NCBI GenBank assembly: GCA_007127625.1
Contig: SKYZ01000053.1
Span: 1-12,076, forward strand
From: Aquisalimonas sp.
GTDB taxonomy: Bacteria > Pseudomonadota > Gammaproteobacteria > Nitrococcales > Aquisalimonadaceae
Length of the DNA stretch: 12,076 bases
Direction: 5' to 3'
Shown here one piece after another: positions 1-5,634 of this stretch (the stretch's first letter is position 1; every line of letters begins with the position of its first letter). The translations under genes and the position numbers were made by a program. The notes below the pieces were generated by a model. The model had not been told where the DNA came from. It saw only the letters and a program-made list of their open reading frames with translations, and searched no databases.

Positions 1-1
1 C

Positions 2-499
2 TCCTGGGACGACGCCGGCGAAGAGGCCGTGCGTAACTTCAAGAAGGGCGACGAAGTCGAGGCCGTGGTGCTGTCCGTGGATGCCGACCGCGAGCGTATC
101 TCTCTGGGCGTCAAGCAGATGGAAGATGATCCCTTCTCCGCCTGGATGGCTGATCATCCCAAGGGCAGCATGGTCAATGGCACCGTCCGGGAAGTGGACG
201 CCAAGGGTGCGGTCATCGACCTGGGCGATGGAGTCGAGGGGGTGCTGCGCGCCTCGGATATCGCCCGGGAACGGGTGGACGATGCACGCACCCATCTGAA
301 GGAAGGCGACGAGGTCGAGGCCAAGTTCGTTGGTGTCGACCGCAAGAACCGCTCCATCAGCCTCTCCATCAAGGCAAAGGACTTCCAGGAAGAGACCAAG
401 GCCGTGCAGGACTACAGTCGTGGCAGCGCCACCGCCGGCACCACCACGCTCGGCGATCTGCTCAAGGAGCAGATGGATAGCGGTAGCCAGGACGACTGA
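2..499 (+). CDS. rpsA: 30S ribosomal protein S1, C-terminal part (5' end outside window)
   Basis: The reading frame is open from the window edge and runs 165 residues to a TGA at 497-499. Ribosomal protein S1 binds mRNA on the 30S subunit and helps unfold and load messages with weak ribosome binding sites. The visible part is the end of the fifth S1 (OB-fold) repeat, with the hallmark ERISLGVKQ, then the whole sixth repeat from about [16 protein letters not shown] to [15 protein letters not shown]. These segments are very close to the E. coli S1 C-terminus ([38 protein letters not shown]). The tail ends in [10 protein letters not shown], a form I recall from pseudomonad-like S1 proteins. It lies directly before ihfB, a common proteobacterial arrangement. 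The identification is close to certain; only the missing 5' end limits it. Confidence 0.97.
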   Translation, partial: SWDDAGEEAVRNFKKGDEVEAVVLSVDADRERISLGVKQMEDDPFSAWMADHPKGSMVNGTVREVDAKGAVIDLGDGVEGVLRASDIARERVDDARTHLKEGDEVEAKFVGVDRKNRSISLSIKAKDFQEETKAVQDYSRGSATAGTTTLGDLLKEQMDSGSQDD

Positions 500-512
500 G
501 GCGGCTCCAGTG

Positions 513-545
513 TCCGGGTGACGGCGTAGCAGTTCGTCACCCGGA
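513..545 (+). terminator. Stem-loop after rpsA, possible weak terminator
   Basis: A perfect 11-bp inverted repeat (TCCGGGTGACG at 513-523, CGTCACCCGGA at 535-545) encloses an 11-nt loop, 14 bases after the rpsA stop. The sequence after it is TCTCTCC, not a true U-run, so as an intrinsic terminator it would be leaky. It may instead protect the 3' end of the rpsA message or attenuate read-through into ihfB. The hairpin is seen directly; its role is inferred. Confidence 0.5.
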
Positions 546-640
546 TCTCTCCTGAAACGTTCCATTCATCGGTTTGCCGGCAGTGAAGCCCAGAGCCAGA
601 GGGGCCTGCCCGAACCGCACGGAATCGTCTGGACACCAGA

Positions 641-922
641 ATGACGAAATCCGAACTGATCGAAGTCATTGCGACGAAGCAGCAGCACCTGGCCTACCGT
701 GACGTCGAGGTGGCCGTGAAGACGCTGCTCGAGCACATGAGCGAGGCGTTGTCATCCGGGCACCGGATCGAGATCCGTGGCTTTGGCAGCTTCTCGCTGC
801 ATCATCGGCCACCTCGGATCGGGCGCAACCCGAAAACGGGTGAGCCCGTTGCCCTGCCGGCGAAGTATGTGCCACATTTTAAACCGGGGAAGGAGTTGCG
901 GCAGCGTGTCAACGGCGAATAG
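641..922 (+). CDS. ihfB: Integration host factor, beta subunit
   Basis: The 93-residue protein pairs with IHF alpha (ihfA, not in this window) to form a nucleoid protein that binds specific sites and bends DNA by about 160 degrees. It serves promoters, recombination and replication. The start MTKSELIE matches E. coli IhfB exactly and the length is within one residue of it (94). Family signatures are present: [10 protein letters not shown] at 42-51, the beta-arm tip GRNPKTGE at 61-68 with the proline that wedges between base pairs, and [13 protein letters not shown] at 75-87. [11 protein letters not shown] is diagnostic for IHF beta rather than HU. A weak GGA at 631-633 is the only ribosome binding site. 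The gene lies 141 bases after rpsA, so it may be read both from rpsA and from its own promoter; I could not pick one out. Confidence 0.97.
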   Translation: MTKSELIEVIATKQQHLAYRDVEVAVKTLLEHMSEALSSGHRIEIRGFGSFSLHHRPPRIGRNPKTGEPVALPAKYVPHFKPGKELRQRVNGE

Positions 923-1016
923 CCACCGGCCTGCGCGCCGCAGCCGTGCTGGCCATCGCGGTGATCGTTCCTGGCGCCGCCGCGTGCGCCCTCATTTCGG
1001 CGGGAGATGAAGCCTT

Positions 1017-1310
1017 ATGCGTCGGTTGCTCGGGTTGGCGGCAATTCTTCTCATCATCCTGTTCGGGTTGAGTTTCTCCCTTCTCAATGCCACGCGCGTG
1101 GATGTCGACTATTACTTCGGCGCCATCGGTATGCCCCTGTCACTGGCGCTGGTCGCGGCGCTGATCGTCGGTGCGGTGCTCGGTGTTCTCAGCGCGCTGG
1201 GCGTGGTGCTGGGCAAGCAGCGGGAACTGCGCCGTCTGCGTAAACGCGTACGCGACAGTGAAAAAGAGCTGAGTGAGCTGCGCCGCCTGCCCCTGAAGGA
1301 CAACCACTAG
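1017..1310 (+). CDS. lapA: LapA-family inner membrane protein (LPS assembly protein A)
   Basis: A 97-residue membrane protein. Hydrophobic segments at about 4-24 and 40-66 make two transmembrane helices. The motif N-A-T-R-V-D-V-D-Y between them is typical of the LapA/YciS (DUF1049) family, and residues 67-90 form a charged, coiled-coil-like cytoplasmic tail (ELRRLRKRVRDSEKELSELR). In E. coli LapA works with LapB at the inner membrane in control of lipopolysaccharide synthesis. The ATG at 1017 has a GGGAG ribosome binding site at 1002-1006. It sits 8 bases before lapB, so the two are very likely co-transcribed and perhaps translationally coupled. Family and context agree; the exact function here is inferred from E. 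coli. Confidence 0.88.
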   Translation: MRRLLGLAAILLIILFGLSFSLLNATRVDVDYYFGAIGMPLSLALVAALIVGAVLGVLSALGVVLGKQRELRRLRKRVRDSEKELSELRRLPLKDNH

Positions 1311-1318
1311 GCCCTGGC

Positions 1319-2488
1319 ATGCTGGAACTCTTCTGGCTCCTGCTCCCGGTTGCCGCCCTGTCCGGGTGGGTCATCGGGCGTCGCGGCCGCTCACCGGGCC
1401 AGCGCTCCGGGCCCGGTGAAGGGCTTCGGGGAGACTACTTCCAGGGTCTCAACTACCTGCTCAACGAACAGCCTGACAAGGCGATCGAGGTCTTCACGCG
1501 CATGGTGGAGGTGGATTCCGACACCGTGGAGACCCACATGGCGCTGGGCAATCTCTTCCGCCGTCGCGGCGAGGTGGACCGTGCCATTCGCATCCACCAG
1601 AATCTGATCGCGCGCCCCTCCCTGAATCGCGAACAGCGCACCCTGGCCCTGCTGGAACTGGGCGAGGATTACCTGCGGGCCGGGCTGCTTGACCGCGCCG
1701 AGAATCTCTTTCAGGAGGTGGTGGAGACTGGCACCTACGTCCCGCACGCCCTGACCCACCTGCTCGACATCTACCAGCAGGAGAAGGAGTGGGAAAACGC
1801 GATCCAGGTGGCCGCCCGGCTCGAGCAGCAGTCCGACCGCTCCATGGGGTCACGGATTGCCCAGTTCTACTGCGAGCAGGTGGAGGCGGCCTGGCGCCAG
1901 GGTGAGATCAATCATGCCCGCAACCTGCTCAAGCGTGCCCTGACGGCGGATCCGGACTGCGTGCGCGCCAGCATTCTGCAGGGCGACATGGAGCGCAGTG
2001 TGGGCAACTACAAGCAGGCGCTGAAGTGTTATCAGCGCGTGCGCGACCAGGATCGGGACTACCTTCCAGAAGTGCTGGTGGGCCTGCACGAGTGCTACAC
2101 CCAGCTCGGACGTGCCGACGGCTTCCGGCAGTTCCTGGAAGCCGTACAGAGGGAATATGCCGGCGCCTCCGTGGTTCTCGCCCTGGCTGAGCGCATCCGG
2201 CACGATGACGGTGAGGACGCCGCCGCCCGTTACCTGGTGGACCAGCTACGTGCACGCCCCTCCGTGCGGGGACTGAACCGGCTGATCGAGCTGAATCTGG
2301 CGCGCTCCGGCCAGGCCGAAGGCGAGGACCTGGAAGTGCTGCGCGAGCTGTTTCATTCGTTGCTGCGGGACCGGCCGGGCTATGGCTGTCGGAACTGCGG
2401 CTTCCAGGCGCGGACCATGCACTGGCATTGCCCGAGCTGCCGCTCCTGGGCGACCATCAAACCAATCCACGGCGTCCAGGGGGAGTGA
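1319..2488 (+). CDS. lapB: LPS assembly protein B, TPR protein with rubredoxin-like end
   Basis: The protein is 389 residues, the same length as E. coli LapB (YciM). In E. coli it is anchored in the inner membrane and directs LpxC, the committed enzyme of lipid A synthesis, to the FtsH protease, limiting LPS production. Residues 1-20 ([20 protein letters not shown]) form the membrane anchor. About 38-340 are tandem TPR helices, including the conserved [19 protein letters not shown] stretch. The end holds a rubredoxin-like metal knuckle with all four cysteines (C357, C360, C371, C374) and the near-invariant [10 protein letters not shown] and TIKPI. The ATG gives the expected N-terminus, yet no clear Shine-Dalgarno precedes it, consistent with coupling to lapA 8 bases upstream. 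pyrF starts 2 bases after its stop. Confidence 0.96.
   Translation: MLELFWLLLPVAALSGWVIGRRGRSPGQRSGPGEGLRGDYFQGLNYLLNEQPDKAIEVFTRMVEVDSDTVETHMALGNLFRRRGEVDRAIRIHQNLIARPSLNREQRTLALLELGEDYLRAGLLDRAENLFQEVVETGTYVPHALTHLLDIYQQEKEWENAIQVAARLEQQSDRSMGSRIAQFYCEQVEAAWRQGEINHARNLLKRALTADPDCVRASILQGDMERSVGNYKQALKCYQRVRDQDRDYLPEVLVGLHECYTQLGRADGFRQFLEAVQREYAGASVVLALAERIRHDDGEDAAARYLVDQLRARPSVRGLNRLIELNLARSGQAEGEDLEVLRELFHSLLRDRPGYGCRNCGFQARTMHWHCPSCRSWATIKPIHGVQGE
2478..2485 (+). promoter_or_regulatory. Ribosome binding site fixing the pyrF start
   Basis: AGGGGGAG lies inside the last codons of lapB, 5 bases before the ATG at 2491. It favours this start over the longer in-frame ATG at 2428, which would overlap 61 bases of lapB and add 21 residues unlike any PyrF N-terminus. 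Confidence 0.8.
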
Positions 2489-2490
2489 GA

Positions 2491-3192
2491 ATGGCTGGCG
2501 CTCAGCCCTGGATCGTGGTGGCCCTGGACGTGGATTCCGGCGCCGCAGCCGAGGCCTTGGTGGCAGAGCTGGATCCGAACCTCTGCCGCGTGAAAGTGGG
2601 CAAGGAGCTGTTTACCCGCGCCGGGCCGGATTTGGTGCGGCGGCTGCAGGCTCAGGGGTTCAGCGTGTTCCTGGATCTCAAGTTCCACGACATCCCCAAT
2701 ACCGTGGCGGCGGCGTGCCGCGCGGCGGCGGACCTCGGTGTCTGGATGGTCAATGTTCACGCCCTGGGCGGTGCCCGTATGCTGGAAGCCGCACGCGAGG
2801 CGGTGGCCGGTTTTGGCTCCCGGCGGCCGCTGCTCACCGCCGTCACCGTGCTCACTAGCCATCAGCGCGAGGACCTGGCCGATGTCGGCCTTGATTACAC
2901 GCCTGAAGCGCTGGTGGACAGACTCGCGCACCTGGCCCTGGAATCCGGCCTGGACGGTCTCGTGTGCTCCGCCAGGGAGGTGGAGGCACTGCGGGCGGCG
3001 CACGGGAGCGGGCCGGTCCTGGTTACTCCGGGGATCCGTCCTGCCGAGGCCGCCGCCGATGATCAGCGCCGGGTGGTGACGCCGGAGGAGGCCCGCCGCC
3101 TGGGCGCCGACTACCTGGTTATCGGCCGGCCCATCACCGGGGCGGCCTCGCCGCGCCGGGCGTTGGAGGGGATCGCCGCCGCCATCGCCTGA
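2491..3192 (+). CDS. pyrF: Orotidine 5'-phosphate decarboxylase
   Basis: This enzyme makes UMP from OMP, the last step of de novo pyrimidine synthesis, in the cytoplasm. From the ATG at 2491 it has 233 residues, usual for the bacterial family. Visible landmarks are the first beta strand VALDVD with D13, K35 and K38 in RVKVGKELF, and the signature [10 protein letters not shown] at 62-71. That signature carries the catalytic Asp-Lys-Asp set D62, K64 and D67. The phosphate-binding segments TPGIRP (179-184) and IGRPI (211-215) complete the TIM barrel. All key residues are present, so it should be active. The order lapA-lapB-pyrF matches E. coli, which suggests an old linkage rather than transfer. 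Confidence 0.97.
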   Translation: MAGAQPWIVVALDVDSGAAAEALVAELDPNLCRVKVGKELFTRAGPDLVRRLQAQGFSVFLDLKFHDIPNTVAAACRAAADLGVWMVNVHALGGARMLEAAREAVAGFGSRRPLLTAVTVLTSHQREDLADVGLDYTPEALVDRLAHLALESGLDGLVCSAREVEALRAAHGSGPVLVTPGIRPAEAAADDQRRVVTPEEARRLGADYLVIGRPITGAASPRRALEGIAAAIA

Positions 3193-3280
3193 CTTGCGAC
3201 AGAGCAGGCTTCCAGCTACCCTTTCTTCGTCCCGGTGTACGCCGGGGCCGCGGGCGGAGGCCCGTGTTCCACCATCGCAA

Positions 3281-3286
3281 AAGGAG
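3281..3286 (+). promoter_or_regulatory. Strong ribosome binding site of the ComEA-like gene
   Basis: AAGGAG sits 6 bases before the ATG at 3293. It selects this start over any in-frame start further up, and the chosen start gives a clean signal peptide. Confidence 0.8.
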
Positions 3287-3292
3287 TTGATC

Positions 3293-3568
3293 ATGTGGAA
3301 AGCGATTCGTCTCGTTCTTCTCTCCCTGTGCCTGTCCGTGGTTGCCAGCGGCGTCGCCCTGGCCGAGACCGTGGATATCAATGCGGCGGACGCACCCACC
3401 CTGGCGGAGCAGCTCACCGGTATCGGTGAAACGCGCGCCCGGGCGATCGTGGACTACCGCGAGAGCAACGGTGCATTTGCCAGCGTGGAGGCACTGACGG
3501 AGGTGGACGGTATTGGTACGGCCACCCTGGAGAACAATCGCGACCGCCTCACTGTCGGCGACAACTGA
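3293..3568 (+). CDS. Small secreted helix-hairpin-helix protein, ComEA type
   Basis: A 91-residue protein. Residues 1-24 form a signal peptide (MWKAIR, a hydrophobic core, then VALA before ETVDIN). The mature part is almost only one ComEA-like domain: DINAADAPTLAE at 28-39 and two GIG hairpins, TGIGET at 42-47 and DGIGTAT at 72-78. Between them is the classic RARAIVDYRESNGAFASVEAL. In ComEA of competent bacteria this fold binds incoming double-stranded DNA in the periplasm. Short stand-alone versions like this are common in gammaproteobacteria, and their link to DNA uptake is often unproven. No other competence gene is in the window. The family call is sure; a role in transformation is a guess. 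A terminator 27 bases after the stop closes the cluster. Confidence 0.88.
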   Translation: MWKAIRLVLLSLCLSVVASGVALAETVDINAADAPTLAEQLTGIGETRARAIVDYRESNGAFASVEALTEVDGIGTATLENNRDRLTVGDN

Positions 3569-3594
3569 GCGTAGCGATTGCATGACGATCCTGT

Positions 3595-3623
3595 GCGCCC
3601 GCCTTATGGCGGGCGCTTTGATT
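3595..3623 (+). terminator. Intrinsic terminator after the ComEA-like gene
   Basis: A perfect 9-bp GC-rich stem (GCGCCCGCC at 3595-3603, GGCGGGCGC at 3608-3616) with a TTAT tetraloop is followed by TTTGATT. It stands between the convergent ComEA-like and glutathione S-transferase genes. The T-run is only on the right, so it mainly serves + strand transcripts. Confidence 0.85.
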
Positions 3624-3648
3624 GGGGTTCCCTTGCTCCCGGGTTGTG

Positions 3649-4245
3649 TCAGCTGTCCCGCGGTGCGGTTTCCTTCACCGAGTTGCGGCCGGCGTGATCC
3701 GCATGCCACGCCTCCAGGGAGGGCCGCCCCTGGGGCCAGTCGAACTCCGGGAAGCGAAACGCCAGGTAATCCAGGGCCACCATGGTGGCAATGGCACCCA
3801 GTTCTGGAAATGGCCCCGGCGGTGCCTTGTCCAAGGCGTCCAACGTCGAGGTCACGGCTCGCCTTCGGCGCTGCCCCAAAGCGGATTCATCGAAGGCCTC
3901 GCCGGCGATCTTGCGGCCCAGCAACATGTGTACGCCGGTGTCTATCAGTCCCATGGCAAGCCCTGCCTCGCTCATGTTGCGGCTGAAGCCGGTCTTGGGG
4001 AGCAGGGAATGACTCGGCCATTCCCTTTCCAGAAACCGAATCAGAAGCAGACACTCGGTCAGCACCGTCCCGTCATCGGCAACAAGGGTGGGCACCCGAA
4101 CGAGCGGGTTGGCACGCACCAGTTCCGGCGCATCCTCCCACGGGTTCACCACATGATGCGTTACCGCATCGCTCTTCTCTTTCTCGATCAGGGCCATGCG
4201 CACGACCCGCGCATACGGGGAAGTCAGGCTGTAGTAGAGATCCAT
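3649..4245 (-). CDS. Glutathione S-transferase family protein (YibF-like)
   Basis: The 198-residue protein has GST architecture. Its N-terminal thioredoxin-like domain opens with MDLYYSLTSPYARVVR, the form seen in YibF-type bacterial GSTs, with S9 or nearby residues at the active-site position. The cis-proline motif is VPTLV, with Pro at 52. The helical C-terminal domain contains AIATMVALDYLAFRFPEFDW (151-170), where GSTs keep their folding motif around the conserved Asp. The start at 4245 is preceded on the minus strand by GGAG 8 bases upstream. A longer in-frame start at 4341 would add 32 residues not seen in GSTs and run into the PhoB sites. Where most GSTs have Glu/Asp-Ser to hold the glutamyl end of glutathione, this one reads TEC (E64-C65). 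Its substrate is unknown. It is divergent from pstS; nothing in the protein ties it to phosphate. Confidence 0.85.
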   Translation of the reverse strand: MDLYYSLTSPYARVVRMALIEKEKSDAVTHHVVNPWEDAPELVRANPLVRVPTLVADDGTVLTECLLLIRFLEREWPSHSLLPKTGFSRNMSEAGLAMGLIDTGVHMLLGRKIAGEAFDESALGQRRRRAVTSTLDALDKAPPGPFPELGAIATMVALDYLAFRFPEFDWPQGRPSLEAWHADHAGRNSVKETAPRDS

Positions 4246-4300
4246 CGGCGGTTCTCCAGGCTCCGTAAGTGGACGGTGCGTTCCAGTATCGCCCATGTGC

Positions 4301-4321
4301 GACCCGGTTGCCCAACGGGTC
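4301..4321. repeat. Imperfect palindrome between the GST gene and pstS
   Basis: GACCCG (4301-4306) and CGGGTC (4316-4321) form a 6-bp inverted repeat around a 9-base centre whose outer bases also partly pair. It lies 56 bases upstream of the GST start and 14 bases before the first PhoB half-site. It could be an operator for the divergent gene, but the palindrome is the only evidence. Confidence 0.3.
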
Positions 4322-4334
4322 AAGGGCTCCGGGA

Positions 4335-4352
4335 GTGTCACATAACCGTCAT
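4335..4352 (+). promoter_or_regulatory. PhoB box 1 upstream of pstS
   Basis: GTGTCACATAACCGTCAT matches 15 of 18 positions of the E. coli Pho box consensus (CTGTCATAWAWCTGTCAY). Half-sites GTGTCA (4335) and CCGTCA (4346) are 11 bases apart, the spacing required by PhoB dimers. Its place before pstS, a classic PhoB target, makes the call strong. Confidence 0.85.
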
Positions 4353-4356
4353 GGGG

Positions 4357-4374
4357 GTTTCACGTTGCTGTCAG
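4357..4374 (+). promoter_or_regulatory. PhoB box 2 upstream of pstS, in phase with box 1
   Basis: GTTTCACGTTGCTGTCAG has half-sites GTTTCA (4357) and CTGTCA (4368), again 11 bases apart and continuing the 11-base phase of box 1. It matches about 11 of 18 consensus positions and is weaker than box 1 except for its perfect second half-site. As the promoter-proximal box it would take the place of a -35 element. Confidence 0.72.
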
Positions 4375-4384
4375 ATCATCCTCG

Positions 4385-4390
4385 CATACT
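4385..4390 (+). promoter_or_regulatory. Likely -10 element of the pstS promoter
   Basis: CATACT matches TATAAT at 4 of 6 positions and starts after a 10-base gap from the end of PhoB box 2. That is the geometry expected when PhoB replaces -35 recognition. Transcription would begin near 4397, giving a leader of about 70 bases before the pstS ATG. Confidence 0.55.
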
Positions 4391-4467
4391 CGCGCTCAGC
4401 CGGCTCGGACAAGAGCGGGTACAGGCACAACAAGACCCTTTGAGATGCAGCAATCTGGAGTCAACCA

Positions 4468-5448
4468 ATGTTTCGTACAAGCCTGATCACCGTAACAGCG
4501 TCGGCGCTCGCGCTGGCGGCAGCGAACGTGAACGCCGACGAGGAAGTGCCGCTGGACGACGATCTGCCGTCCTACAGCAGCGTCTCCGGCATCTCCGGCA
4601 ATCTCTCCAGCCAGGGCTCCGACACCCTGAACAACCTCATGCCCCTCTGGGCCGAGGCGTTCAATGATTTCTATCCCAACGTCAACATCCAGATCGAAGG
4701 CGCCGGCTCTTCCACGGCGCCGGCGGCACTGGCCGAGGGTACGGCCGACTTCGGCCCCATGAGCCGCCAGATGCGCGAGTCCGAGATAGAGTCGTTCGAG
4801 AATGCCCACGGCTACCCGCCGACGCTGGTGCGCACCGCCATCGACGTGCTCGCGGTCTACGTCAACCGGGACAATCCCATCGAGGGCATGTCTCTCCCGC
4901 AGGTGGACGCGGTGTTCTCGGAGACCCGCCGTTGCGGGTATGAAGAGGACATTACGACCTGGGGCCAGCTGGGTCTGGACGGGTCCTGGGAGAATCGCGA
5001 CTTCACGTTGTACAGCCGTAACGCCGTCTCCGGCACCTACGGTTACTTCCGCGAACACGCTCTGTGCGACGGCGACTTCAAGGACGCCATCAACGAGCAG
5101 CCGGGATCCGCATCCGTGGTCCAGGGGGTCACGGAATCCCTGAACGGCATCGGCTACTCCGGTATCGGCTATCGGACGTCCGGCGTGCGAGCCATCCCCC
5201 TGAGTCAGGACGGGGATGACTACTACGAGCCCAACGCCGAGAACGCCGTCAGCGGCGACTACCCGCTGGCCAGGTTCCTGTACGTGTACGTGAACAAGGA
5301 TCCGAACGAGGACCTGCCGCCCCTGCAGAGGGAATTCCTGCGCCTGGTGCTGTCCGCCGAAGGGCAGGATGTGACGGTGCGTGACGGCTTCATCCCTCTG
5401 CCGGAGAGTGCCGCATCCCGGGAGCGTAGCAACCTCGGCATCGAATAA
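4468..5448 (+). CDS. pstS: Periplasmic phosphate-binding protein PstS
   Basis: A 326-residue protein that captures inorganic phosphate in the periplasm for the PstCAB importer. Residues 1-23 are a signal peptide ending NVNA, with no lipobox cysteine, so it is soluble. The type II binding fold shows the usual phosphate-contact segments: SSQGSDTL near 47-54, EGAGSSTAPAAL at 77-87, ADFGPMSR at 93-100 and SRNAVSGTYGYF at 183-194. Two cysteines (C156, C200) may form a disulfide in the periplasm. The mature N-terminus is very acidic (DEEVPLDDD), as in salt-adapted secreted proteins. The ATG has CTGGAG 7 bases upstream. Tandem PhoB boxes precede it and a long stem-loop follows it, so it should be made in excess over the membrane subunits during phosphate starvation. 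Confidence 0.96.
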   Translation: MFRTSLITVTASALALAAANVNADEEVPLDDDLPSYSSVSGISGNLSSQGSDTLNNLMPLWAEAFNDFYPNVNIQIEGAGSSTAPAALAEGTADFGPMSRQMRESEIESFENAHGYPPTLVRTAIDVLAVYVNRDNPIEGMSLPQVDAVFSETRRCGYEEDITTWGQLGLDGSWENRDFTLYSRNAVSGTYGYFREHALCDGDFKDAINEQPGSASVVQGVTESLNGIGYSGIGYRTSGVRAIPLSQDGDDYYEPNAENAVSGDYPLARFLYVYVNKDPNEDLPPLQREFLRLVLSAEGQDVTVRDGFIPLPESAASRERSNLGIE

Positions 5449-5474
5449 CGCCGACCAGTACGCCCCGCAGCTGT

Positions 5475-5517
5475 AACAACTGCCGGCCGACGGATGATCG
5501 GTCGGCAGTTGTTTATT
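5475..5517 (+). terminator. Stem-loop between pstS and pstC, terminator or attenuator
   Basis: Arms 5475-5490 and 5498-5513 pair over 16 bp with one G-T wobble and a 7-base loop (CGGATGA). The 3' arm runs into TTTATT. It starts 26 bases after the pstS stop. It should end or strongly reduce pstS transcripts, and any read-through message would be protected at the pstS 3' end. Confidence 0.82.
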
Positions 5518-5569
5518 CCACTGCTGTAACCACTCTTCATTTCCTGCTTGACACAGAAACGTCTTTTTC

Positions 5570-5587
5570 CTGTCACGCAGGTGTCAT
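5570..5587 (+). promoter_or_regulatory. PhoB box upstream of pstC
   Basis: CTGTCACGCAGGTGTCAT carries a perfect CTGTCA at 5570 and GTGTCA at 5581, 11 bases apart, matching 13 of 18 consensus positions. Weaker half-site-like hexamers continue the same 11-base phase upstream (ACGTCT at 5559, TTGACA at 5548). The site lies after the pstS stem-loop, so it would drive pstC onward independently. Confidence 0.8.
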
Positions 5588-5597
5588 ATTGGCGCCC

Positions 5598-5603
5598 TAG
5601 CAT
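5598..5603 (+). promoter_or_regulatory. Likely -10 element of the pstC promoter
   Basis: TAGCAT matches TATAAT at 4 of 6 positions and lies 10 bases after the PhoB box, the same spacing as at pstS. It predicts a transcript start near 5610 and therefore a pstC start codon downstream of it. Confidence 0.55.
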
Positions 5604-5634
5604 GCGCCCAGATCCTCACTGGCGGGCCTCTACC

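Noticed and set aside
922..1060. Possible short secreted peptide in the ihfB-lapA gap
   Set aside because: One frame reads as a hydrophobic Ala-rich stretch, but its only starts are weak GTG codons without a ribosome binding site and it runs into lapA out of frame.
3194..3222. Sigma-70-like promoter before the ComEA-like gene (TTGCGA, 17 bases, TACCCT)
   Set aside because: Spacing is right, but the hexamers match only 4 and 3 of 6 positions; not enough in this GC-rich setting to call it.
3243..3265. GC-rich inverted repeat between pyrF and the ComEA-like gene
   Set aside because: Only about 5 bp pair (GGGCC/GGCCC) and no T-run follows; expected by chance at this base composition.
2380..3417. 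Long minus-strand frame (345 codons) opposite pyrF
   Set aside because: It covers the unmistakable pyrF, has no recognisable domain, and its His/Arg/Gly-rich composition is typical of the antisense of GC-rich genes.
3622..4443. Plus-strand frame of 273 codons opposite the GST gene
   Set aside because: The minus-strand protein has a clear GST pattern and a ribosome binding site; the plus-strand one has neither and runs through the PhoB boxes.
5548..5553. TTGACA as a sigma-70 -35 element before pstC
   Set aside because: Perfect hexamer, but no -10-like sequence 16-18 bases downstream; it fits better as a degenerate half-site in phase with the PhoB box.
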